The position numbers and the translations under genes are program-made. A stretch of 64,000 bases of DNA from Struthio camelus (taxonomy: Eukaryota > Chordata > Aves > Struthioniformes > Struthionidae): contig NC_090981.1 in NCBI RefSeq assembly GCF_040807025.1, forward strand, positions 5,654,501-5,718,500, read 5' to 3'. The notes beneath the pieces were generated by a model. That model was not told where the DNA came from. It made no database searches and saw nothing but the letters and a program-made list of their open reading frames with translations. Numbering within the stretch: position 1 is the first letter of the stretch; each line of letters begins with the position of its first letter. Below, piece after piece: positions 35,926-46,176 of the stretch.

Positions 35926-38900
35926 GATCCATGACTTCCATTCGTAGTCAAGTGTCCTAAATCAAAGCATCTCTTTAAAGTTGTTTCTCTGTGTGATATG
36001 TGAGAGTAGGCATCCTAGGTGGATGCAGAGATGCAGATACAAAGAAGCTACACCTTCCTCTTATGACTGACAGCTTACATGTTTTACATGAAATGTATTT
36101 TACACACTTTACATGGTTCAGAAAAGACCAAGTTCCTCTTTCCAAGGAGAATACCTTACTGACCAGACTAATTTGCTTATTTCTGGTGAAATTAATTTTA
36201 ACTACTAGAAAGCTTCAGCATGAGAGACTGAGAGCCCTTTCCATAATATGCCAATATACTTGATAGATTTAGCATAGGCATGGATTTGAACCCTCTCAAA
36301 GATGGAGGAGCAACTCTGAATAGCTGTGTTCTGGAGCCTATAACACCAGATATGCCTGTGCCATACATGTCTGGAGCATCCATCCATGCTGCACTACCCA
36401 TTGATAGAGGTGTCAGTGTATTACTTTTACCTGTACCTCCTTCTCTGGTTACAATGCCAGTGAAAATGAATTGTTTGCTTTTGAAGGAAAAAATAATCAA
36501 CAGAAGAGACTTGCCTCTTTCCATAATATTAATTTCTTTCCATAATATTATGCTCTTTCCAAGTTCAGTGCTTTTATACTGCTAAAGGTGGCTAATTCTT
36601 ACTTATTATCAGTCTTCTCTCAAACAAATAAAGCCACACTTTTTAAACTCTGCATAATACAAAACAAATTCCCAGTTTGGATCAGGGTCTTCCTATCACG
36701 ATGATCTATAGGTAGTGAATAATCTGAAGCTCAATCAATAATTAATTCTGGCTGAAAGTACAGAAAGAAAGGATAAAAATGATAGTTTCATGTACTAATA
36801 AAATTTGCCTATACCATAGATCTATTGTTGAAAAACGGTCATTTGCTGGGAGAAATGTAAGAGGACTTAGTAATGTGATTGTAATAGCCATTTGCATTTT
36901 ATTAACCTATTGTTTTATGTGGTATGTATGATTTGGATTTTTTCCCTCCTAAACTTTGAAATTTGAGTTTTCTTAAACCCCTTATGGTCTTTTAACTGTA
37001 GTTGATATGAATTTGGACCATATCAGACTAGTAAATATGCAAATGATTGTGATGTTTCCTATGCTTAATAAAATGTATAGCTGTAACTCTTAGGTGCTTA
37101 CATCTGACTATTATTACCACTAATGAAAACCATTCCTGTTACATGTAAGCTTCAAAGAAAATGCAGTGTAACATGGTACATGGCTGGTTGATTATCATAG
37201 AATACAATTTCTTTTTTACATGAATAGGGGTTGCAGGATCAGTCCTAGAGAGGGAATTTATTTAGTTGCTTTTTCTTCAGTTATTTACAGCAAAGATGGA
37301 CAAAACCAAAAAATGATGACTATGATACATCTTCAAAATGAAGTTACAGTAGGGTATACACCTGTAAAACAGATAACGGGTGGATGTTTTGAGGTCCTCA
37401 GTGGGCCTCTAGCATCTTTAAATATGACCTGTTTACAAGCCTTTTTTTAAACTCCAGTATTTGTGCCCCAGTTCACTCACTGACTCTTACTAGTTTGAAA
37501 ATATGGGCTGGAACTGGGGATAAAAAGGAATATTGCTCCAGGTTTTACATTTGCTGTCTTCTCTGCTTTGAAAATGGCCTCAATTGTGTGTCATCAGCAT
37601 GTTTTGTCTGCAAATCTCCAGAAATAAATGAAGGGAAAATATGAGGAAAAAATTAAACTGACTTTACTTTGAAGGACTACCAATTTTGAAGGAAAAAAAC
37701 CCAAATATAAACATAAAATGGGATAGATACAACTTGCACGTATCAAATGCAAGCTATGACAGAATAGCTTCATGATGTTCTCTGATAGCTGATTTCTAAC
37801 ATAAATAAAAGTAATGCAATAGACTGAATATTGAACAGAGCTTCAGTAAAGGATTTGGTATTGTTGCACCTGGTAAATCACAGTATAAGTAGAAGAGGAC
37901 AGGAACCTCACACAGGGGCTGACCATACACTGAAATAACGTGAAATTAAGTAACATGACATGTAAGTATGTGCATTTTGGGTCTAGTAACAAAAATATCT
38001 CATGAGACTTGCCAGTTAGAAACTATTCAGAGGATTCTCTTTTGCAATAAATTAGAAGAAAATTCATCAAGTATGCAGGAATATGAATGAAGGTCAAGAA
38101 GAAAGATGAAAGGTCCCAGAGACTCCTATCACCTTTAACTTACATATGGTAATCCTATTATCAACCCCATTTCTTCCTTCCTTGCATAGTACTTTTTCTC
38201 TTTACTGCACTGAATTTTCTTAATTTCTGACCATGTCTCCAGCTCTGTTGTACTAAACTCAAAAGTATCTACCTCAAAATCCATGTTCTCCCAGTTTTGA
38301 TAGTGAATCCCTGCTGAGTTCTCCTTGAGTATACAATCTGGTAACCAATTGTCTATCCATTGTGAGGAATTGTTAGATTAAAAAAACAAGATTGAGGGTT
38401 TTGACCCTTTTCAGCTACTGAAACTCTAAAATTTCTTCAGTGAGAAGAATTCTTTATAGGGAACTTAAGCCTGCTGCCAACAGATTTACTTTTCCTAGTC
38501 ACCCCTGGGAAGCGTTACAAACGCACATCCTTCCCAGCCAGGGATCAGAAAACCGCTGACCTCAACCACATTCTTCTGATTTGCTGAAAATTAAAAATTG
38601 CCACCTGGAACTGCATCCTATTTAGTTGGCCATGGAGAATAGAAGGAATCTAGAGAATCTAGTGCAAAAATGCTGGAAATTTCTAGAGAATGTTCCCAAG
38701 ATTGCCTATACTTGGTGAAATGTAATACTTCAAGTCTCAACATTTTTAATGGTCATTTTGAAAATTCTATATAATATCTACTGATGATACATCAAAAGAA
38801 TCAGATTTGTGCATGAGCTGGCCTATTAAAGGAGAAAGATTCAGAAGCTGTGTAAGAGTAAATACTGGGCTCTTAAAATAAATATGTAAGGGACATTCAA

Positions 38901-40664
38901 TGGCTTTTACTCAATAGAAATTAACTAGGGCTTGTTGAAGTTGACTCACACAATTCATCTTTATTCTTGCTGATAAAGTTTTTTTTATATATACATTTGA
39001 TGTTTCTTTGATTTTAAAATTTGAGTAAATATTTAATTGGACTACTGACAGCCAGGTGATAATTCCCCAATAATAAGATAAAAATCAGAGGAAGGGTAGA
39101 CATTCACACAGTTTCTATTACGTCTTTCTGGTGGGTTTAATTAAAGGGTTCAGTTACTTTGATCCAATATAGCAAGGGCATTCAGAGACCTCTCAATGAG
39201 CTCCCAAGCGTTTCAATACTTTTGCTATGCTTACAGGAACATTTTTCTTTCTGGCCCACCAGCCCAAATCATGAAAACACTCCAGGATCTCCTTAATGAA
39301 AAGCATCCATCATAACCAAGGAATAGGTCAAAATAATATAAACCCATGTCATTTCAGTTTCTTGAGAATCTGCAAGGCAGATGAGAAGTCAAGTACATTT
39401 TTTCAGCCTACTCATTCATGAAACTGGTGGCTCCACTCACAATCAAGGTTTTATCATGCTAGCTGTTGAACACAGATAAAGGTAGAAGAAAAAAAGGCAT
39501 TATTGTCTTATTTTACAGGTAGAAAACAGACAGAAAGAAAAACTAATTTTGCTTAGGAAGCTTATGGCAGAGTCAGAGACCAAATCTAAATCTCACAAAT
39601 ATTCCAAGCCTTGCTTGCAAGCTTCTCTTCTCTTTCATGGATAGAGCCTTTCATTCTGATATTTCCACTTAATTCAGTTCCCAGACATGCATAGATGAAA
39701 ACAACTAAAGGCTTATGAAAGAAAGTATTTACTTAATAAAATTCTGGAGTAGTTGCTGTATCTGTCCTATTCAGGAAAATCCACTGGCACTCTCCTGAAA
39801 ATAATTCTAGGGCCCAGCACAGCCTGAGAGACCAGGCCAAATAATTGAGACAAATTTCCAGTTTCCTTTGAGCCTTGTCTGAGCCAAATATTTTCATTTT
39901 CTTCCTGAGCTAAGCCAGCTAATCAATCAGTTTTACTCACCCCTTTGAGCTTTGCAGTTTCTAATTAGCATTATCCCTTTTCCAAGGGACACTGCATTTC
40001 AGTTCCTTGGAAGAACTGAGTCATTGTGCATGAGGTTCTGGTACTGGTAGATGGCAGTGTCTGGTTCCAAGTACAGATGGATGTCAGCTTTTTGTTGTTT
40101 TTTTCACTCAAACTAATTAGGCAGCTGATTTCAACTTTAGCACTGACACTAACCAGCTCTTCTTGGCTAAGCAACTCTCTATTTATCTGCAATTATTCTG
40201 CTTACCAAACCTTCCCATCTTCTCCTGTATCTGATAGAGAATGTTTTCAATGCATTCTCTCAATTTTTGACAGATTGGCAATACAGGAAGGTGGGAAATG
40301 AAAGCAACATAGAAGCAGCAAAGGATGCTGAGAGCTTGTTAAATATTCTAGCAGGCCCTCTTCCCAAGAATTTCCACAAATTGCATTGTCATCAAAATGC
40401 TTAGAGAGACCCTAATGACCACAAAGGATTCAGCTGGGCCACCCAGAGCAGCAAATACTTAAAGAAGCCTGAAGGGCCTCTTGCAGAATTAAAGTTGCTC
40501 CCCTTTTAACATCTTGAAAAATCTTCTATGAGGGCCTTCCCACCATCATCAAGTAATTAAAACCTTTCTTTGTAGTCATCCAGACACTTCAGCCTCACTG
40601 TTCTGCTTGAAAGCTAGACCGGAAGAAAATATTCACCTGTAAGACTGACTTGACATAAGTGGTA
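35926..40664. other. Intergenic, AT-rich, no gene seen
   Basis: Scattered short frames only. An in-phase stretch at 36280-36585 (101 codons, starting MDLNPLKDGG) has balanced amino-acid composition but no family I can name. I find no resemblance to VPS13A N-terminal exons here. Confidence 0.5.
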
Positions 40665-41097
40665 TGTCATAGCAGCAAGACTGTGGGGATTGAAGACATG
40701 AACCTTGCGCGTAGTGAAGCAAGATTGTTTATTTCATATTCCATCCTCTCTTATATACCTTATTGTGTGAGAACATACACCTTATCATGTGAGAATATAG
40801 CTGTAGTTACTGTGAGAACATACACCTTATCATGTGAGAATATAGTTGTGTTTACAGATTAAAGTTACTTGTTACTTTGCTACATTGCTACAAGCCGCGC
40901 TCTGCATCGAGATTATCTTCCCTCTCTCACGTCCTTGCCCTGGTTTCAATATCTGCACTCGGATAGCTCACGCACACCCGTCCGTCTTGGCACTGACTCA
41001 AGTCTTCATGTTAGGTGCACTTTCCCAGGGCTTGTGGCACTGAGAGAATACTTTGCTGCTGCTCCCAGTCGTCTTCTGGTACACATCGCCCCTGACA
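40665..41097 (-). repeat. 3' LTR (433 bp)
   Basis: On the minus strand it starts TGTCAGGGGCG immediately after the polypurine tract and ends ATGACA, giving TGTCA/TGACA terminal inverted repeats. A TATATAAG box (40757-40750) and an AATAAA (40733-40728) lie about 20 bp apart in the correct order, giving a short R. U3 carries a direct repeat of 45 bp (40766-40810 and 40811-40855), like an enhancer duplication. It is unlike the LTR at the other end of the provirus. Confidence 0.75.
40766..40855 (-). repeat. Two tandem 45-bp units in U3
   Basis: The units at 40766 and 40811 both begin TGTGAGAACATACACCTTAT on the plus strand and differ at only a few positions near their ends. They sit just upstream of the TATA box in transcription sense, the usual place of retroviral enhancer repeats. 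Confidence 0.85.
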
Positions 41098-41110
41098 TCT
41101 CCCCCTTTTT
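41098..41110 (-). other. Polypurine tract
   Basis: AAAAAGGGGGAGA on the minus strand abuts the first base of the 3' LTR. This is the standard plus-strand primer position of a retrovirus. Confidence 0.85.
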
Positions 41111-41698
41111 GTTTTAACAAAACTGCATACGCTTGTTGCTTGAAGGCGCCATCTATCATTCGTTGCACGCATTGCAGAAGACAGGGAAACAGGCACAAAC
41201 AGACTAAGATCATCAATAACATAATCAAGCCACTCTTCACAATAGTTAATAACCACCCTGTGATTCCCCATCCTGAGAACAATCGCTCCAGCCAGTCATT
41301 GTCGTCTAACCTCAACTTCGCTACGCTCTCTTTCAATCTCAATATACTGTCGTGAATAGATTCGGAGTGATCTGACAAATTCATACAACACATTCCTTCC
41401 AAAATCTCACACCCGTGGCCATGCGCCAATAATAAAAAATCTATAGCTGCGCGATTCTGCAATGTAGCACGTCTTATAGAATCAACATCAGTAAGCAGCC
41501 CTGACAGTGCCGTTGCGGTATTGTTAGTTTGCTTAGCAAGCCAACATCCTAATTTATTTAAAATTGCTAAAGCTTTTGCAGCAGCGACCCCAGGAGTAAA
41601 AATGGATGCCGCGATAATCTCTCCTGGGTTCCAGAAGGTAAGATCATCTCTACAATCTTTTTGAAAAAGATGTGTAGATCGTCTAGTGCGATATCACC
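41098..41698 (-). pseudogene. Env transmembrane subunit remnant, alpharetrovirus-like
   Basis: The frame is open from about 41698 down through the polypurine tract into the LTR, ending at 40998. It shows, in order, a hydrophobic Ala-rich internal fusion-peptide-like segment, a heptad-like region, a conserved LQNRAAIDF stretch leading into a CX6CC motif (CEILEGMCC), a membrane-spanning run (about WLLTIVKSGLIMLLMILVCL) and a cytoplasmic tail. The CX6CC motif means a TM subunit that would bond covalently to SU. The whole SU part and the Env start are missing; the remnant follows directly on the end of integrase. It cannot mediate entry. The residue pattern is closest, from memory, to avian alpharetroviral TM. 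Confidence 0.85.
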
Positions 41699-42489
41699 CG
41701 TGAGAAAGATAGCAAATAGTCTTTCAGGATCCCTTCACCTTTAATATGCATTTGATCACTCCAATTTCCCATCTCATTAACAGGATACAGTTTTCTGTAC
41801 AATATTTCAAATGGACTTATCCCTTCCCTTACCTGTGGAGTGATCCTAATTCTCAAAGCAATTGGTAGAGTATCTACCCATTTAAGTTGGGTTTCTTGAC
41901 ACAATTTAGAGATTTGTCTTGTAAGGGTTTGAGTCATTCTTTCTACCTTTTCACTAGGCTGTGGTCTCCAAGGGGCACGCAGGTCCCATTTTATTTGGAG
42001 GAATTTAGATACTCCCTGAACTATTTCTGGAACAAAGTGAGGCCCTTTGTCCAAGGATATGCCCTGGGGAACTCCGAATCTGGGGATTATTTCCTTCAAT
42101 AAAATCCTAATTACTTCCCTAGCCCTATTGTTGCGACAAGGGAAAGCCTCAGGCCATCCAGAAAATGTATCCACTAAAACAAGTAAATATTTATATTGTC
42201 CACATTTTGGCAATTCCGATAAATCTATTTGCCAGTATTCCCCAGGGGTTATCCCCTTTCTTACTTCACCCATTAGTGGTTTTTTCTGAATTTTAGGGTT
42301 GTTTGTTTGCACAGCAAGTTTGGCATTTTTTTTACTGTTATATCTGCACTTGTCTGCATTTTTGGTCCTATGGCATCTCTCTTGATACTGTTCACCATAG
42401 CATCTGATCCCATGTGTTTCTTCATGTAACTTTTTAAGGAGAACTTCCATCATCCTAGATGTGGTTAACACTTGTTGGTTTGGAGTCAC
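41683..42489 (-). pseudogene. Retroviral integrase domain (pol 3' part)
   Basis: A 268-codon frame covers integrase. The HHCC zinc-binding region is altered: the His pair is partly preserved in LHEETHG, followed by several Cys. The catalytic core carries WQIDLSELPK (first Asp), SLDKGPHF (second Asp) and PSEKVERM (Glu). The C-terminal domain fades before a stop overlapping the Env remnant. The 5' side joins directly to RT finger-palm sequence, so the YxDD box, connection and RNase H are deleted. The core motifs look class I (gammaretroviral type). Not functional as part of this provirus. Confidence 0.9.
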
Positions 42490-42494
42490 CCACC

Positions 42495-43038
42495 ATCCTT
42501 GTCATTTTGCCACTGTTCTAATTCTTTGGCCAACACTTCACCGAACAAAGTGGGACTATTTTTAAATCCCTGGGGAAGAACAGTCCAACACAGTTGTCCT
42601 TTCCTTCCAGTGATCAGATTGCTCAAAGGCAAAAAGAGTTTGACTTTACTCGTCCATTGGAATGCAGAAGAAGGTGTCCTTTAAGTCTAATACTGTAAAA
42701 TAGGCATTGCTCTCGGGTACAGATGTTAATAGGGTATAAGGGTTAGACATTGTGGGATGTATGTCTTTGGCTATCCAATTTATAGCCCTCAAATCCTGCA
42801 CTAATCGGTATTCCTGGGAGCGAGGCTTCCTTACTGGCAAAATCAGTGTATTATATTCAGATTGACATTCTCTAAGCAGCCCATACTGTATAAAGGTATC
42901 TATCAGGGGTTTGAGGCCTTTGTGAGCTTCCAGCCTAATGGGGTACTGATGCACCCTTACCAGTTTTGCCCCCTCTTTTAGTTCTATTTTAATCGGACTT
43001 ACGTTTTTTGCTCTTCCTGGTTTCTTAGAAGCCCACAC
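42495..43038 (-). pseudogene. Reverse transcriptase N-terminal fragment
   Basis: The frame from 43038 holds the RT fingers region, with RLVQDLRAIN and motif [17 protein letters not shown]. It is cut by an in-frame stop at 42648-42646. Downstream a shifted frame shows the motif B region ([17 protein letters not shown]). The sequence then jumps into integrase at about 42490, so the catalytic YxDD is gone. The stop, frameshift and deletion together make it inactive. Confidence 0.9.
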
Positions 43039-43040
43039 CA

Positions 43041-43495
43041 GTGGAATTACTGCATCTAGTACACTGTTCGGGATATTCTCCTCGGATTCTCATGACGTCC
43101 TGTCTGTCAGCAGGCATATCTGGGCCTTTCAGGCAGCTTCAGGTAGGATGTGGAGCTGCACAACATTCTTGGAGAAGGTTACTTGTGCATTTAATTTGCA
43201 TAGTAAGTCTCATCCCAACAGGGGTAGGGGACATTCTGGCATATTTAGAAACTCATGAATTAATTTGATGTCCCCAACTGTACATTCCATTGGTTATAAA
43301 AATGGCCTTAATGTTCTTTTTCCCATTGCCCCAACAATAGGTATAGTTACTTAGAGGTCCTTTGCAACTAGTGACTACTGAATGAGAGGCCCCACTGTCA
43401 ATTAGAAAATCTATGGTTTTGTTCCTCAGCTTAACTGGAACCAGGGGATCAGCTGGGGAGACCTTAATATTTGAGACCTTAATATTTTCCCTCAT
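43041..43495 (-). pseudogene. Retroviral protease remnant
   Basis: The aspartic protease active-site run IDFLIDSGASHSV is visible in the frame 43495-43253. A decayed C-terminal segment with the usual PLPLLGRDLL-type end follows in a shifted frame near 43200. It lies between gag and RT, as in class I retroviruses. It is broken by a frame change. Confidence 0.85.
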
Positions 43496-43582
43496 TCCCC
43501 TTCATTCATTGTCCGAATCTTCTAACATAACGAGGTTAGCATCTTCTACATGATCTTGCCTTCTTACCCTCTTTCGATTTGG

Positions 43583-43624
43583 GCATTCATTCTTCCAGTG
43601 TCCCTCCTGTTTACAGACCGCACA
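43583..43624 (-). pseudogene. Gag nucleocapsid CCHC zinc knuckle
   Basis: The 14 codons read CAVCKQEGHWKNEC, a perfect C-x2-C-x4-H-x4-C knuckle. Only one is seen. One knuckle is typical of gammaretroviruses, whereas alpha- and betaretroviruses usually have two. The surrounding gag is interrupted. Confidence 0.9.
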
Positions 43625-43839
43625 TCGTTGAGGTCAAATCAATTCTATTTTGAGTTTGATTTTGTGAGTCTCTTCCCTTCATCATTCCACCTTGTCCCCC
43701 TCTCCCCCTGCCTCTTCTATCTCTCCCTCTAATATTATTCCCATTTATTGCCGCTGCTAATAGAGATGCTTGCAACTTCATTCTATTCTGCTTCTTTCTT
43801 TCTCATCCCTATTGTTATACACTTTATATGCTATTTCTA

Positions 43840-44457
43840 TCAGTTGAGAAATCGACATTCCTCTGCTCCATCAACTTTCTGTAACTTTTTCCTTATATCC
43901 TGGGCCGACTGCCCAATACACAACATATGGAACATCCTCTGGTTTGCCTCATCCTCAGGATTCAAATCAGTCAACTTTCTAGCTACTTCACATAACCTTT
44001 CGTAAAAGGCTGATGGATTTTCCTCCGAACCCTGCCTCACTTCATAAAGTTTAGACACATTATTTGGTTTAGGCACTCCATATTGAACCCCATATAGTAT
44101 CACTTGCTGATATTGCTTCAATTGAGCTTTTTTTCTCCATATATTAGGATCCCACTCTGGGTCCTTTTTAGTGGGCAAAAAAGTCTCAGAGTCATCCTGC
44201 CTATTCTTTCTCTCCTCCTCTTCTCTGGCTTTTTCAACCATTCTTTTTTCCTCTGCAGTGAAAAATGTGTTTAACAAAGCTTGTACATCTCCCCAATTGG
44301 GATTATGTGTTAGCATTATAGTTTCTAACAACTGGTGCATTCCTTCAGGGTTTCCCCTGTATGATCCAACAGATTGTTTCCAATTCAACAGGTCAGAAGT
44401 AGTGAACGGAACATGCACAAAAACTGGCTGTCCTTCCGGGCCCACCACTTGTCTCAA
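43840..44457 (-). pseudogene. Gag capsid domain
   Basis: A 205-codon frame shows a class I capsid. VHVPFTTSDLLNWKQSVG lies near the N-terminus, and a charged EKRMVEKAREEEERKNRQ helix and the major homology region (QGSEENPSAFYERLCEVARK) follow later. The frame is shifted relative to the matrix part upstream and the nucleocapsid part downstream. It resembles gammaretroviral capsid, from memory of the family. Confidence 0.9.
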
Positions 44458-44460
44458 GGG

Positions 44461-44930
44461 AGCTTAAACAGCTGGTTGGGTATGCCCTCTAGTTCAACTG
44501 GAAATAGGGCTGAAATTTTCATTGCCCGATGGTGAACTAGAATCACCTGGGGACTGTTCGGTATTATCTTTGCATGAAGGTGGGGCTGTTGGAACCAATA
44601 ACTGTACATCCTTCTGTTCTTCCCCTGCAATTTTTCTATCACCACATCCCCTACAACAACCGCTCTCCTTTTTCTCAGTAGCTGCATACATCACCAAGTC
44701 AGTTATTAGCTTACATTTCCGTCTAATATCAGGCTCTCTGTATAGAGTCATAAAAGCATCAACATAAGACACTTCATCCCATTTTCCCGCCTGACAGCAT
44801 ATAACAAAATAACATCAATTTTAATATAGTGTTATAGTTTACCAATCCATTCTCTGGCCAGACCTCACCATCATCCAATTTATAATCACCATTGATTACA
44901 GTATCGTTTCATCTTTTATTTGGTCATCGG
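44461..44930 (-). pseudogene. Gag matrix and proline-rich linker, decayed
   Basis: Two overlapping frames (44772-44494 and 44687-44454) carry a matrix-like piece with VDAFMTLYREPDIRRKCKLI and a Pro/Ser-rich linker (PTAPPS, QSPGDSSSPSG). Upstream of this, to about 44930, a degraded N-terminal matrix segment with several stops can be followed. The gag start codon is not clear. Confidence 0.6.
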
Positions 44931-45359
44931 ATCGCCTCCAAACTTTTTCCAACCATTTTTTCCTGTTTTTCTTTTTTTTTAAATACACCCCAAAGGGCTA
45001 CAGGGAGGAGTCGTGGATTGGTTTGACCCCATAATTTTACCTATACCTGGGTGCACACCGTGTGAGCTCAGCTCTGGCAGCCCCCTGCGGCCACGCGTCT
45101 ACGCGCGGACACACTTCTTATTCCGCGGGAAAACCAACCATAAAAAATTTAACACTTACCAATCCAGGAGTTCAGCCCCCCCTTTCGCCCTTGTACAAAT
45201 ATCTCTGTGAGCGTTGCACCGTTGAGCCGCTCACCGCCCCGACGCAGGAGGAGACCCGAAGGAGTCCCCGATCAACTAGTCGGTGCGCGCTGGAGTCCTG
45301 TCTGATCCGTCTCTCCTCCACCGGGGACGGCGAGACGATCCGGGCAAGGCTTTACAGCC

Positions 45360-45377
45360 GTCCCACCTGGGATGCCA
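45360..45377 (-). other. Primer binding site
   Basis: On the minus strand TGGCATCCCAGGTGGGAC lies four bases after the end of the 5' LTR, the standard location. The TGG start matches a tRNA CCA end. By eye the closest match is tRNA-Lys type with about five mismatches, so the tRNA identity is uncertain. Confidence 0.6.
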
Positions 45378-45381
45378 AAAA

Positions 45382-46176
45382 TGTTGTCCCAAAGAAGGGT
45401 TCTTTCACCCGGTGTGCAATGAGCCGAAAACACAGAGTCGAGATATTTGCTTAATTCATTTCTGCGCACAGACGGGTGCTAGGCGGTAACGCCACAAAGC
45501 TAGCACACCTGGTTACTACACAGCCGACACCTCATACAGTTTAAGCAACGGTTATCAGTACAGTTCACAACTACATCGTCACCCTCGTTCCCATTGGTTC
45601 TGCCAGGTCTCGTCTTCGTTTAAAGTCACAGTACCCTCTTTTTCTACTACCGCATGCTCTATGGGGAAGGGGCTTCGATCTGCGGGGGGCTTCCCTGCCC
45701 GTGGGTGGGTTTTTTATTCTGCTAATTAGGCTAGTTCTCCCGTAGTTCAAGTAGTTCTCTCCTGTTTATCGTCTGTTTTTGTTCTCTTCAGGTTTATTTG
45801 GGTACTTCCTTATCTGGTTGCCTTATAGTGTTGTCTTGCTCCTTCCTCCAGGGCCTTGTTTTGTTAACTACCTGTGAAAGACTGAGTAATGCCCTAATCT
45901 CCTTTTTCGCATCCCTCCAACAAGATGATCGACTCAGTCATATTTGCATACCGGCCGTACCTTGGTCGGTGCATGTTCAACTAGTCCTTGGCTGTTGTGC
46001 TGTTACCTGTCTCCCCAGAGCCCGTTCTGATGCAGCCATCACGACCGCTACTGATGGTTTACAGCCTGAGCGGGGGGGGGGGAGGGGGGAGGCGGCGGTG
46101 TCAAATCTTACTGAGGGCTATTGTCCAAGCAGGGTTACGTGCGAACAGTCAGGTGGGGGGGGGCCACACTGTCACA
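45382..46176 (-). repeat. 5' LTR (about 795 bp)
   Basis: Minus-strand sequence from about 46176 (TGTGACAG) to 45382 (GGGACAACA) has TGT...ACA ends and abuts the primer binding site. A TATAAG box is at 45827-45822. Possible AATAAA signals are at 45798-45793 and 45718-45713. A long G/C run (about 46071-46094) lies in U3. The outer boundary could also be 46178. It shares no recognisable sequence with the 433-bp LTR at the opposite end. Confidence 0.6.

Larger units (their letters stand above)
40665..46176 (-). mobile_element. Defective endogenous retrovirus, possibly chimeric
   Basis: Read on the minus strand the order is 5' LTR (46176-45382), primer binding site (45377-45360), leader, gag, pro, partial pol, Env TM remnant, polypurine tract, 3' LTR (41097-40665). 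Gag and pol have class I (gammaretrovirus-like) features, including a single CCHC zinc knuckle. The Env TM remnant looks like the avian alpharetrovirus type. Most of RT/RNase H and all of Env SU are deleted, and gag and pol carry stops and frameshifts, so it cannot make virus. The two LTRs are not alike in sequence or length. Candidate flanks (ggta at 40661-40664; cata or tact after the right end) do not form a target-site duplication. This suggests recombination between two different proviruses. Confidence 0.9.

Noticed and set aside
36280-36585. 101-codon frame in the FOXB2-VPS13A interval considered as a missing VPS13A exon
   Set aside because: No similarity to VPS13A and no splice sites at fitting phases.
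45360-45377. Firm assignment of the primer tRNA
   Set aside because: Too many mismatches to any tRNA end I can recall. Only the location and TGG start are solid.
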